NCBI GenBank assembly: GCA_028564675.1
Contig: JAOVVO010000060.1
Span: 140,331-204,330 of the forward strand
From: Onchocerca lupi
Lineage: Eukaryota > Nematoda > Chromadorea > Rhabditida > Onchocercidae
Direction: 5' to 3'
DNA length: 64,000 nucleotides
Below are positions 54,201 to 63,034 of the stretch, one piece after another. Made by a program: the position numbers and the translations under genes. Position 1 is the stretch's first letter. Each line of letters opens with the position of its first letter. The notes under the pieces are model-generated. The model was not told where the DNA came from. It worked only from the letters and a program-made list of their open reading frames with translations, and did not search any database.

Positions 54201-55919
54201 TGAAGTTTAATGGTGCCCATAGTGGTGAATAATTTTCGTCCGCTAAATACGAAAAATTTTTAATTTTGATATTCAAAGCTCTAAACTTCCAATTAATGGT
54301 TGAATTTTTGGAAAAAAACAGTTGAATTTGACCCGACAAAAAAGTTTCTGACTTAATCAATGAACTATATGGATTTCATTTATCATTCGCAAAACTCTTC
54401 GATTCGCAATTTTTATTACATTTCTTCTACATTCGCATTGATCTTTCAATTAACCTATAAGTAAGAAATGGGGCAATTGAATTATGTTGTAATAAGACGA
54501 GACACATTCTCAACTTCAAACTTTAAACAAACCAATAGAGAAGATCGATTAAGATAGATAATCCTTTAAATTATCAGTAGAACATCGGTAATAGTTGTCT
54601 ATGTGATAGGAAATTATCGAAAAAATAATCAGCACAAAAGTGATAATCTTTTATTTCACATCATTGATAGCATTAAATTTAATTAATTGACAGAGAAAAG
54701 AACTGTAACATCCTGTAAAAATGCTCACTGGCTTATCAGCAAGAAGAGGAAAATGATAAAAAATGACTTGTCTCGATATTTGAAAGATATTTCGGAATTC
54801 TTGAAAGTAAGCTATTCACTGAAGTGAAATTATATTTTCGAAAAATCATAACTGTCAACTCTTTTCAATGGAAAAAAATAAGCAATGGATTTAAATTTTA
54901 AATGCTAAAATTTTTTGAACAAATCAATTTATCCTGAAGTTTGCAAAGACTCACTTCTTTAATAAACATATATTTCATCAACAATATCGACATGAATGAA
55001 ATTACTTGAAGTAACTAAAGTTTACTTCAAAATTTAATAATCTGACTTTGCGTATATCTCGAAACAAAAGAAAGTTTTCCGTGATTGATTTCATCCATAC
55101 ATGCAATGCACAAGGAAAAGTAAATTCATTATACATTAATGATTTTTAAGAATGTTGCCTCCAGAAAACTTTAGTAAGACTATCTAATGAACAGTTTTGA
55201 GCAGATGCATTACTGCTTGCAGATGGACTAGTACTTGCAAATGCATTACTACTTGCAGATGCATTACTGCTTGCAGATGGACTAGTACTTGCAAATGCAT
55301 TACTACTTGCAGATGCATTGCTATTTGCAATATTCGCATTGCATAATTCTGCATTATGTAGCAACGATATTAGGAGAGATACATTCCTCATTTATCATAA
55401 ATATGATATTAAAATAAACTGGCCAAAGTTGTGAATAAGTTGCTCGAAATTTTTCGTTGCAACAAACTTTTTAAACTGATTGCCTTCGAGATTGAACTTG
55501 TTAAAATTTCGATAAATTATTATTAATTTTTGAGAAAAAAAGTGGCATAATATGTTAAATAAACAAACATTAAGAATAGATGAATTTTTAATTCCGTATC
55601 AATTCAATGTATGTAAAATAAGAGTGTTGTATGAACAAGGAAAGAGGGAAAGAAGTGATAAACGATATCGGAAGAATGCTTTTTATAATAAAAAATGCTA
55701 ATTGGTCGATCGCTAAATGATAAAAAGATTCGATTAGGTAAACAAAGAGGACAAGTGCATGAGAAATGATAAATTGCTAATTAATTAATGGAACTAATTA
55801 ATGGGACTAAAAGTGCATTTGAGAGGATGGAATGATAAAGCGTACGTACCTTTCTCCAATTTCTTCTCCTTTTTCTCATCCTTTTTCACCTTTGCTGACG
55901 AACTTCCTGAGAAGAGCAT
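10445..55919 (-). CDS. dys-1: Dystrophin (DYS-1 orthologue), about 63 exons, complete
   Basis: Large cytoskeletal protein that links F-actin to the dystroglycan/syntrophin/dystrobrevin complex at the muscle membrane. I followed the exons by eye from ATG 55919 to TGA 10445. The reading is about 10.7 kb, roughly 3,570 codons, close to the length recalled for C. elegans DYS-1 (about 3,670). Domains in order, residues approximate: CH1 25-130 and CH2 135-245 (actin binding); a Ser/Gln/Pro-rich hinge to about 325; a spectrin-repeat rod to about 2,930; a WW domain 2,980-3,010; EF-hand-like region 3,015-3,225; ZZ zinc finger 3,226-3,277; a coiled coil about 3,370-3,495; and an acidic tail ending TITGVQ. 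Exon 1 (55919-55850) ends in phase 1 and joins exon 2 (53502-53363) in frame. Long introns (1.5-2.8 kb) follow exons 1, 6, 10, 12, 23, 35 and 51. Every junction I checked is GT-AG. A few boundaries (exon 6/7, start of exon 51) have two in-frame options. I saw no frameshift or stop, so the gene looks functional. Confidence 0.95.
12426..15321 (-). other. dys-1: Dystrophin WW, EF-hand-like and ZZ domains (exons 52-58)
   Basis: This is the dystroglycan-binding part. The WW domain spans two exons (15321-15163 and 15065-14929), with first W in VQMPWQRA and second W in TQWDHP; the split codon joins as YYINHETE. EF-hand-like exons are 14783-14579, 13864-13779, 13608-13532 and 13227-13025; they include LLTLDDVDLKLETLN and IPRFFGEAAAFGGSN. 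The ZZ finger is encoded by one 156-bp exon (12581-12426). Its zinc ligands are visible as CNIC, CLRC, DICQNC and the His pair in NHKLSH. All junction phases agree. This is the strongest sequence evidence for the dystrophin call. Confidence 0.95.
15322..16849. other. Dystrophin intron 51 (about 1.5 kb)
   Basis: AT-rich intron between the last rod exon and the WW exon. It contains TA-rich microsatellite stretches near 15988-16030 and a T run of about 20 bases near 16639-16660. No gene is visible in it. Confidence 0.6.
16850..26138 (-). other. dys-1: Dystrophin rod, second part (exons 36-51)
   Basis: Exons, approximate ends: 26138-26009, 25527-25317, 24835-24652, 24137-24050, 23775-23625, 23128-23001, 22445-22287, 21297-21190, 20968-20694, 20374-20142, 19937-19710, 19287-19099, 18720-18549, 18096-17938, 17522-17388, 17246-16850. 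They continue the spectrin repeats (for example IRWRHLVGLADAIR and REQLNAWARIIYD). Exon 20968-20694 starts with a strongly acidic, Ser/Thr-rich insert (VAEDDEETSEIQ) that may be a hinge. Exon 20374-20142 ends directly against a long poly-T run on the coding strand. Its donor is GTTTGT, and the phase fits the next exon. Confidence 0.85.
21766..21824 (+). repeat. 26-bp stem hairpin in a dystrophin intron
   Basis: The left arm is 21766-21791, the loop 21792-21797 (tcttgg), and the right arm 21798-21824. The arms pair along almost their whole length with one small bulge. The two other non-Watson-Crick positions are G-U pairs when read as + strand RNA, and A-C mismatches on the - strand. The host gene is transcribed from the - strand. 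It could be a small inverted-repeat transposon relic or an RNA hairpin. Confidence 0.75.
26139..28637. other. Dystrophin intron 35 (about 2.5 kb)
   Basis: Long intron in the middle of the rod. It is mostly AT-rich. The 28070-28600 part is less AT-biased and carries a direct repeat of AGGTCA (28481-28496). Open frames here are short and look random. Confidence 0.6.
28481..28496 (+). promoter_or_regulatory. AGGTCA direct repeat, spacing 4 (nuclear-receptor-like site)
   Basis: Two AGGTCA half-sites in the same orientation are separated by tgaa, which fits the DR4 spacing used by several nuclear receptor dimers (established knowledge). It lies about 160 bp upstream, in intron order, of the next sequenced exon edge at 28638. 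Function is inferred from the motif only, and a chance match cannot be excluded. Confidence 0.3.
32889..32946 (+). repeat. 21-bp stem hairpin with 16-nt loop in a dystrophin intron
   Basis: The left arm is 32889-32909, the loop 32910-32925, and the right arm 32926-32946. Twenty of the 21 positions are Watson-Crick pairs. The remaining one is a G-U pair in + strand RNA and an A-C mismatch in - strand RNA. Stem and loop sizes are in the range of microRNA precursors, but a transposon relic is equally possible. Confidence 0.7.
34189..34335. repeat. 21-bp minisatellite, about 7 copies
   Basis: Seven consecutive imperfect copies of a 21-bp AT-rich unit (core ttatactaataaataa) in a dystrophin intron. 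Because the period is a multiple of three, it leaves an open hydrophobic heptad-like frame on the - strand, which I treat as an artefact. Confidence 0.85.
34615..36312. other. Dystrophin intron 23 (about 1.7 kb)
   Basis: AT-rich intron. It holds a 20-bp perfect-but-one tandem duplication at 35281-35320 (gcaaattgtaaaatgaagcc and its copy). No exon or gene is recognised. Confidence 0.6.
35281..35320. repeat. 20-bp tandem duplication
   Basis: Two adjacent 20-bp copies, differing at one base, within a dystrophin intron. Confidence 0.9.
41664..44415. other. Dystrophin intron 12 (about 2.75 kb)
   Basis: The largest dystrophin intron seen here. It contains one copy of a dispersed repeat (42503-42553) that recurs near 58.7 kb. 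No nested gene is recognised; the open frames are short and of biased composition. Confidence 0.6.
42503..42553. repeat. Dispersed repeat, copy in dystrophin intron 12
   Basis: Shares gaatcacaatagcaag, and the following t-tccaatccaa block, with 58717-58768 in the same order and spacing. In one - strand frame both copies translate to a similar peptide, GLEI--CYCDS-RSA. This suggests a degraded mobile or once-coding element rather than chance. Confidence 0.65.
44965..47571. other. Dystrophin intron 10 (about 2.6 kb)
   Basis: AT-rich intron with an A run of about 18 bases near 45834. Open frames at 45913-46137, 46373-46588 and 46698-46934 on the + strand resemble no known family, and I do not call them genes. 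Confidence 0.6.
49471..51072. other. Dystrophin intron 6 (about 1.6 kb)
   Basis: AT-rich intron between the actin-binding region and the rod. A 102-codon + strand open frame at 49623-49931 is present, but it has no recognisable domain and ends in a Phe-rich low-complexity tail. Confidence 0.55.
53503..55849. other. Dystrophin intron 1 (about 2.35 kb)
   Basis: Intron between the short first exon and the first CH exon. It contains the 18/54-bp minisatellite at 55201-55326. The rest is AT-rich with no recognised gene. Long first introns often carry muscle enhancers, but I see no specific site I can defend. Confidence 0.6.
55201..55326 (-). repeat. Hierarchical 18/54-bp minisatellite
   Basis: Seven copies of an 18-bp unit (for example gcagatgcattactgctt). 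They are arranged so that three variant units make a 54-bp higher-order repeat, which occurs twice almost exactly. On the - strand the array lies inside an 81-codon open frame (55391-55146) rich in Ser, Ala and Asn (SSNAFASTSPSASSNAS). Confidence 0.9.
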
Positions 55920-55974
55920 CGATGTGATAAGTGTGCGTGCAAGAGCAGCAACACCAACAGCACCAACGCAGCAC

Positions 55975-55982
55975 AATTTATA
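55975..55982 (-). promoter_or_regulatory. TATA-like element upstream of dystrophin exon 1
   Basis: On the - strand ctataaattg lies about 56-63 bp before ATG 55919, just downstream of a GT-rich, relatively GC-rich stretch. Its position would suit a core promoter for the short-leader transcript. No transcription start can be seen, and such matches are common in AT-rich DNA. Confidence 0.3.
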
Positions 55983-55987
55983 GGGTG

Positions 55988-56032
55988 TACACCCACGCGC
56001 ACACCCACACAGACACCCACACACAAACAGAT
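55988..56032. repeat. CA-rich low-complexity stretch
   Basis: Degenerate cacaccca repeats just upstream of dystrophin exon 1 on the - strand (GT-rich in gene sense). They lie in the probable promoter or 5' leader. Confidence 0.8.
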
Positions 56033-56111
56033 AAATAGACCGAGCGAGTGTGCGAGTGCGCGATAATTGACCGCAATTCTTAGTCTTGATTGGAAGATGC
56101 AATGATTAGGG

Positions 56112-56212
56112 TGAAGACGATGATGATGACGATAATACGATGGTGGTGATAATGACGATGATGATGATGATGATGATGATGATGTTGATGTTGATGATAG
56201 TGATGGCGATCG
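56112..56212. repeat. GAT trinucleotide repeat
   Basis: GAT-rich tract with an uninterrupted core near 56157-56183, upstream of dystrophin exon 1 and between it and the alternative first exon. It produces open frames of poly-Ile/Ser/His in other frames, which are artefacts. The tract is likely polymorphic. Confidence 0.9.
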
Positions 56213-56341
56213 AGTACGATCGGTGGGAAAGTGATGGTTGTAGTAGCAGCGATAGCAATATTGGAAGATTGAACGAAATGTTAGAAAACTGATGAGGGAT
56301 ATCAATGTACAAAGGTCGAGGAGAAGGAAGAAATAAATTAC

Positions 56342-56444
56342 CGCCTTGGCGATCTCTACGAGCATTCTTCAATGCGAATTTTCTCTTCAGCTCCTCAGGC
56401 TGAGGATCTCGAGCTTCTCGCACTACCAACCATTGACTTCTCAT
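56342..56444 (-). other. dys-1: Candidate alternative first exon of dystrophin
   Basis: The frame from ATG 56444 to a GTAATT donor after 56342 gives 34 codons plus one base. It ends in phase 1, exactly like exon 1, so it would splice in frame to exon 2 at 53502. The peptide starts MRSQWLVVREARD and is rich in Arg, Lys and Glu, unlike the intergenic background. An in-frame TGA lies two codons upstream of the ATG. It would give dystrophin a different N-terminus from a promoter about 0.5 kb further upstream. It may instead be a chance open frame or an exon of an unrelated short transcript. Confidence 0.4.
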
Positions 56445-57378
56445 TTCTCACCATCTTCTCTTCCCTAATGTCTTGCCCCAACAACAACACTATCCTCTCT
56501 TCCTTTCTCTTCTTCAAGAAAGATCTCGAGATTCTCGAGTTCAAGCTTTCTCTTTTCGTGTAGTATTCATCTTTTGACCACTTTCGATGCCAATTTTTAA
56601 ATTTCCGTTCTTTTGCAGTAAACTTCGCTCACCAATCACATGATATCAGCAACTGCTGTTTATCGTTTTACTGTTCCATAATTCTGAAATATTTAATCAT
56701 TTATTTATACATTCCTTTCATCCTTTCATATATGGAAAAAAAAAAAAGAAAAAATCAGAAAAAAAAAATGATTTTTTTCCTCATCGATCATTTGTATTTA
56801 TTCCTTTTAAATTGAATTTTTCTGCGAAATTTTCATTCATTTCAGATTCTTACATCAAATGTATTCTTGTGAATTGTTCCATCCAAGCAATGATTCATTA
56901 AAAGTACATAACGAACTAATAAATAACAGAAAATTATAATTCATGCGATCTTTACGATCTTCCATGTAAGAGAATTTCTGATGTTTCATTGCGATCAGAA
57001 TTTTAATGACTTTTGGATGTATTATGATAAATCTTTGAATTTAAATTTCTCTGAACTGCAGTAGTAATTAAAATATATATGTATAACTTGCATTAAAAGA
57101 ATTTCAGTTTTTCTAGAAAATAAGTTTTAAGGTCCAACGATACGAACATCGAGTAATGCCGTGATCGGTGATATATGCTTCACTGATACATAGACTTAAT
57201 GAACATTTCGTCCTCAAAAAAGAGTTCTAATATCAATCATTCATCTTCTTTTTTGATTTCACTAAATGCTGCCTGATTTAGTAGATCACTTTTGTAAATA
57301 TTGCAATCATCTATTAAGATCTCCTAGCAGAACAAACCATTTTCCATCATTGACACATTTAACGACTCTATAGATAGT

Positions 57379-57505
57379 CTCAGTGGCCACTGATAAGTTT
57401 GTCATTCTCATCATGCTCTACATTTACGACAGTGACAAAATTGATAACTTAAATCTGAGTGACCACTGATAAGTTGTCATTTTTGTCATCCTTCTCATTT
57501 ACGCG
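57379..57505. repeat. Spaced direct repeat of about 50 bp
   Basis: Blocks at 57379-57430 and 57454-57505 share g-gtggccactgataag-type sequence followed by ttgtcat and catttacg in the same order. They diverge at several positions. Confidence 0.75.
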
Positions 57506-58667
57506 ATAATAACTTTAGTATTTATGAGATCCATAAAATAACTTAATTTCTTCTCAAAAGACATATCTTATTCAAGGTTTGATTAACCAAAATCTTATTC
57601 TTTGTAGAAGATGAATACTCAGTTACCAGTTTCTAGAGCATTTCAAATTCTTTGCATTATTTTTAATTCAGACTTATTTAAATTTTGGCAAACAAAATAG
57701 TCAGAACATTTTTTGGGATATAATAAAGCTCTGATATCTGATCTCAATAAATCACATAAAATTATTATTCTAGCAGAGATTTGAAATATCATATTTGTCT
57801 AGAGAAAAAAACAGATATATTATTGCCAATAGGATAAAGCTGATACCACTCAGAAATAAGATGTCTACCTATCAAATAGATATTTTTCTAGAGAATCGCT
57901 TTTTCCAAAACAAATAGAATATGATTTCTTCAATATGACAGTTCTTCAATTTGATTAAAATATTTGATTCGGGAATAGGCTTTGGAATTATCATTACTGA
58001 TTCTCGTGCAGCACGAATCATTAAACATTCATCGAAAGTTAAGAAAAATTCGAAATTTATATATTTTAAAAGGAATTGTTTAGTTATTGCCGGTAAAACC
58101 AAAATATTTACAATAAAATAAAACGAAATAACCGAATAATTTTTATAGAAGAATTTACTGATATTCTCAAGCAAAGTGAGAGTCACTTATCTCTGTATAC
58201 GGGCATTCCCACTATCTTCCGCTTTGCTATTAGAGATTATTGTGAAATGTTAAGATGTCAATTGTCAGGAACGTTACAAGGATGAAACTCGCGAGAATTT
58301 CGATCTTATCCTTGCACCTCATGACCAGTCTTTTGTATGACTAATGTGTGAACCATCGCCCATTATCAAATCCAAAGATAAAAGGGAAGCTTTGAGGCAG
58401 CAAAATCAGTGTTGACAGCAGCATTGGAGGAATCAGCACGAACGATTTTTTCTTCTTTGGGATAAACAATTCGCAATCCTTTCAAGTCAGTCACTTCAAT
58501 CAGATCAGTCTGTTCAACATCACTATCAATGGGAAATCAATTCCAATCCAATATCAAAGCGATTTCAACGACAGGGCAAGTTTAGTACAACACCATTGCT
58601 AATATTTTTTACATTTACCGTGTATTATTCGTTTACTGTTTACTATAAGTACGATATTGTGTAAAAT

Positions 58668-58768
58668 ATCGAATAAATCTAAAGCTGATCTAACAGAATC
58701 ATCGAATAAATCTAAAGCTGATCTAACAGAATCACAATAGCAAGTAGCAATTTCCAATCCAATCAATC
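58668..58768. repeat. 33-bp perfect tandem duplication plus dispersed repeat
   Basis: Bases 58668-58700 are repeated exactly at 58701-58733. The second copy runs into the dispersed repeat (58717-58768) that also occurs at 42503-42553. The exactness of the duplication suggests it is recent. Confidence 0.9.
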
Positions 58769-60903
58769 TAAAATACCCAATTACAAATCGATCGCAACTC
58801 TTTTTACCCAAAAACCAAATTCGAAATTCGCTACAAATTGGATTGAACCTTTCCCTCTTTTTGACCCATTTCGTAACCGTCTCGACAAATACTCTCATTC
58901 TGCTGCGATTTCAAAACTGAATTGAATAATAAAAAAAAAAAGAAAAAAAAAGGAATATATGCTAAAAAAAATGAGTTGGCACTATCTTATTGAAACTGAA
59001 GCCAATGATATATACAAGTAAATAAGAGTTGAAAATAGGATGAAATTACAAATGGATGCAGAATGAAGCAATAAAGATAAGATATCAATAGAAAAGAGAT
59101 CTCTTTGAAGACTGCAAAAATGAAGGAGGAATTAATCCTCTGATGAATTCCAACCAATTTATTGGATTTTAATTAGCCATAATGAAAGTCACTGCATATT
59201 ATTGAAAATTATCGGATAAACAGCCATCTAACATTGAATATAATATCCTCTGGCTAATTTCATTGAAGCTGTTTCAAAATGAAATGGTTCATTCGGTCCT
59301 ATATTGTACCGGAATCATCAATATTATCCGGAATGTTGATTGAATCATTAGGACTGCTTTTTTGTTTTGTTTTCCCACACAGTGCAATTAATTTTTCAAT
59401 TCACATCTAATGAAATTAATTGAAATGGAGTTTCAAAGACATTTTCTTCTTTTTTCTTAGTGGGAATGAATTAATGAGCTGCCAAGCATTCCATTCAGAT
59501 TTCGTTACAATATTATTTTTTTTCCAGGATGCTGATAAAAAACTTTTCGTCACTAATAATGAAGATAAAATTGAATGAATTATATTTTCAAAATAAAATC
59601 CTTTCCTTCAAAGCTTATTCCTTTCACAAATTATCATTTCATGGAAGTGGTGCAAAATTTTGAAAAAAATTGAAACGAAATGCGTCCTTGCTGAAATTCC
59701 TTCATTCGTTTTCCTGCACGATTTGTGTGTTAAGATATGCCAGAGGCTAAGACCAAGAAAAATAAATTTCATTTCATTTTTGTTTGCGAAATTAAGAATT
59801 CGGTTTGTTGCTTGAGTAAGAAAACTTTAGAACATGAAATTCTTATGGACAATTTATTTTTTCTATGATTCAAAATGTATTTCTTTTTATAATTATGATT
59901 TAAGACGAAAATATTCTTGTTAAATTAATATTTTGTTGTTTCTAACATAAAACTGGCCAGGTTTAGGACATCTTGCTGATATTTATCACCAGACTCAGTT
60001 AACAATAACTTCAGCAAATATTTTAACAACTACAAACTTTTCTTACAGATTCCGAAACTTTTAACCGGTTCAGTGACTTTTCACTCATTTATTGTGGTTT
60101 CTATTGTAATGGATCCATCTTAAGATTAATTAATGGCCCCTCTGAGAAAATATTACGCTTGACTTTTTCTCTGATCACTCTAACAAAGATTCGATGTGAG
60201 AGTGATAGTATTGTTATCAGTTAGAGAAAGTAATCGTTTAAAAATGTTTTAGATAGGTCCATGCGGCAAATAAATTACGTTGAGCATACCAATTACACTC
60301 TCATGTGACGTGATGTGTTGTGTTGAATGTATAATTGCTAAATCTCGAAATTTCACAAATAACAGAATGAGCAATAAATCATGTTCGATTTTAATGCATT
60401 TCGCTGCAAAGAAAAAAGCTGAAAATTTGTTTTGAATATATTTAATGTTTTCTTTTTCTCGTCAGTGACCAATTCTGATCTTTCGTTTTTTCGACTTCTA
60501 ATGCAAATGTAACTGAATTCATATTTTTTATTTTTAGAATGTGTTAGGAGGAAATACATTCTAAAATAGCTTAATTTTGACCTTTAAAAGTGAGCGAGCA
60601 GAGAAAGAATCTAAATTTAACAACCTCATCTTGACTAAACGAATTTGAACTGACAACTTTGACTCTTCAACAGCACCAAATGGATGAATTGAAAACAAAA
60701 GGAAATAAAAAGAGTAAGAACGTTTGTTAATTACTTCATGAACTCACTTGGGAACCACAGCACTAAGTTACTTAAAAAGAGTTCATGGATTTTTTAGTAC
60801 CACAAATATCTTCCAAAGGAGCATTTAAACTTTGCTATTTATAAAATATGCTTCATTTTTGTCATCATTGAAACTTTCCATCTTGGATGGAATATGGATC
60901 TCG

Positions 60904-60946
60904 CAGAGAATCGAACACTACCAAACAGAGAATCGAACACTACCAT
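60904..60946. repeat. 22-bp tandem duplication
   Basis: Two adjacent copies beginning cagagaatcgaacactacca, differing at the last bases. Confidence 0.9.
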
Positions 60947-61319
60947 ACGAAAATGGAAGAATTTTCTATGTGATCAATAGAAAATTGATTTTTTTTTTTT
61001 TTTTCTGCACTCATTGCCATATAGCGCAGTCTTTTGGAGATTATGGCAAATAATGCGAAGAACCAAATTATGTGTTTGTCTAATTTCAAAGATTAATGAA
61101 GGACCGGGAAAATTTTAACAAATGCATGCAAGAGAAAGAATTGAAAAATTTATCTCTCATAACAATATTTAACAATAAAAACAACATAAGAATATTTACA
61201 AACATAAAAGATATACAAAAAAATAATACATATTGGGTCTAAACATCAGAGTTGTATGAAATTTGAGACAGAATTCTGATAGTCTCCAGATAAAATAATT
61301 TCATAAGCTGATACATCTG

Positions 61320-63034
61320 CTACCAACCTAACCAATTAGCAAAATATTCACAATTTTGTGGTGATATGACATGACCTGGTTTACAATCAGCCACAACGGG
61401 ACAATGGATACAAGGGCAAAGAGATGGAGCGCAACGGGTCACTTTAGTCATCAGAGCACGGTACATGCCATCTGCACGTCGTTCGATAAAACCATCCAAC
61501 AATGCTACTGAGAGAATGCTCTCAATATCCGTGACATTGAGTTGCACACGACAAACACCTTTTTCGCGGATGAATTGTGCCACTTCGGTGGAACGAACAA
61601 ATGAAAATTCGCGTGCAGCTGCAGGGTCATTTCTGTGATTATCCTCAGAAATTTTCCGTTTGCTCTACAATGTTTTTCTTACCGTTGCAAGCATTGATTC
61701 AAAGTTTAAAATTCAAAATTAAGAAATTTAAGTGTAACTCGCTAAATAAGTAATTAAATAATATAATAAATGTCCGAAAGAAACTGAAAGTTTTTGAAAA
61801 TAATTTTTGAAAAAAATTCAAACTCTGTTTGAGTAAGTTTAAGATAAATATTAAACAAATGGTCGTCCTGTTAATCAACCTATTCTTAGATGTTGGTTGG
61901 GAACAATCCGAACTTTAATTTTTCAATCCTCCTCTTCATTCTGCAAAGTTAAACAACTATTTGAACTATTATGAAATTCTACCTGCAACATCGCAACACA
62001 AATATGTGCCAAAGTTTCAACGAACTGTGAATCCAGTTGTTGGTCGGAATAGAATGTTCCACCTGTTAACGATTCATCTGCCACTACATCATATAACATA
62101 TAGCATTTTTTGGTCGTGCCTACTGCCTGTAAAAAGATGCACCCTAGTCTACATTTACCAGAATGCATTTACAAATTGATACTTGTCTTAAGAGAATGTT
62201 TTTTGACTTCAAGATTTTGTTAATATGGTAACGATTGTTCAGTATACTATATTGTTCCAGAAATGGCGAATGGAGAAATACTATGTGTTTTTCGGAAGAA
62301 GCTTACTTAAATATTATTTAAAAAAGGTCCTGCTGAAGAGAAGACCAAATTTGATTAAGAATCGATATAAAAATAATAGATCTTTACTCATATATAAAAA
62401 TTGTGAATCAAAGGATAAAAAGAAACCTTTATTGATTTAACAAGTTTGCGTTGTTCCAACACTTTCAGAACTTTACGCATTTGAGTTTGTGATAAACCAG
62501 TTCGGTCACGAATGTCCCGTATCCAAATACCTTTTTTACCCGATTCTTCAATTAGTGAATAAATCTGCAACGTCAGCCATTTTAAGTCTAAACAGAGCAG
62601 GACATGAAAAATCGGTCTGAAAGCATTGAATGATGTGAAACTTACGCGGAAAGTGTGGTGAGAGATATCCCGAAACCAAAATAAACAAAAAAAAAGGCCT
62701 TTTGGCTTTAATCAACTTAAACTACTTTCACTGAGATGAAAAATAAGCAAAAAAAATATCAAATCGAATAACTGCTCACCAATTGTTCCTCGTGCGTGGC
62801 ATCGGCAATTTGTGTGCCCTTTCTTAAACGTAGAATAAATGCACCTGGCGTATGACCAGGTAGCATTTCGATTTTACCCGATGATAACAAGGCATTGACC
62901 GCTTCGCCACGTGCTTTGACATCCATTCCCGCAGTTTGTTTCATCAAATCTTCATTACTTAAACCATCCTCAACATTTGCCAAAATGGCAAGAACTTCTG
63001 CCTGAGTTGTACAGGCTTCTTCTTCTTTGATCAT
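61320..63034 (-). CDS. POLR3F: RNA polymerase III subunit RPC6 (POLR3F), complete, 4 exons
   Basis: Subunit of the RPC3-RPC6-RPC7 subcomplex that opens promoter DNA and contacts TFIIIB when Pol III starts transcription of tRNA, 5S and U6 genes. Exons are 63034-62780, 62564-62427, 62126-61983 and 61664-61320. All are in phase 0 and total 293 codons plus TAG; the human protein is 316 residues. Residues 1-85 form the first winged helix (GLSNEDLMKQ, AVNALLSSGKIEML). Residues 86-131 form the second (ESGKKGIWIRDIRDRTGLSQ), followed by YMLYDVVADESLTGGTFYSD, which is highly characteristic of the family. The C-terminus carries the conserved cysteines (CAPSLCPCIHC, then ISPQNC) that bind an iron-sulfur cluster in eukaryotic RPC6. 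No damage is seen. Confidence 0.93.

Larger units (their letters stand above)
51073..55919 (-). other. dys-1: Dystrophin actin-binding region (exons 1-6)
   Basis: Exon 1 (55919-55850) encodes a lysine-rich leader starting MLFSGSSSAKVKKDEKK. Exons 2 (53502-53363) and 3 (53074-52917) form CH1, with the typical W in FIRWANSL and the core TGETL. Exons 4 (52437-52285), 5 (51816-51701) and the start of 6 (51404) form CH2, with DFISSWRDGYALNAIL and the closing SERLDMKSVVCYL. The rest of exon 6 is a low-complexity Ser/Gln/Pro linker, likely hinge 1. Exon 6 ends at either 51086 or 51073. The first pairs with the strong acceptor at 49471; the second pairs with an in-exon AAG acceptor. Confidence 0.92.
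56445..61319. other. Intergenic region between dystrophin and RPC6
   Basis: No confident gene. It holds a duplicated ~50-bp block (57379-57505), an exon-like peptide on the - strand near 57950-58050 (contains TFDECLMIRAARESV), a 33-bp perfect tandem duplication (58668-58733) joined to a dispersed repeat, and a 22-bp duplication (60904-60946). It probably also contains the upstream control region of dystrophin and the 3' UTR of RPC6. Confidence 0.55.

Noticed and set aside
7430..55919. Operon of dystrophin and DDX27
   Set aside because: Same strand, but the 828-bp spacer is far longer than typical nematode operon spacing and no trans-splice signal can be shown.
55886..56365. 159-codon - strand frame with long Ser/Ile/His runs
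   Set aside because: Produced by the GAT and CA repeats upstream of dystrophin exon 1, with no real protein character.
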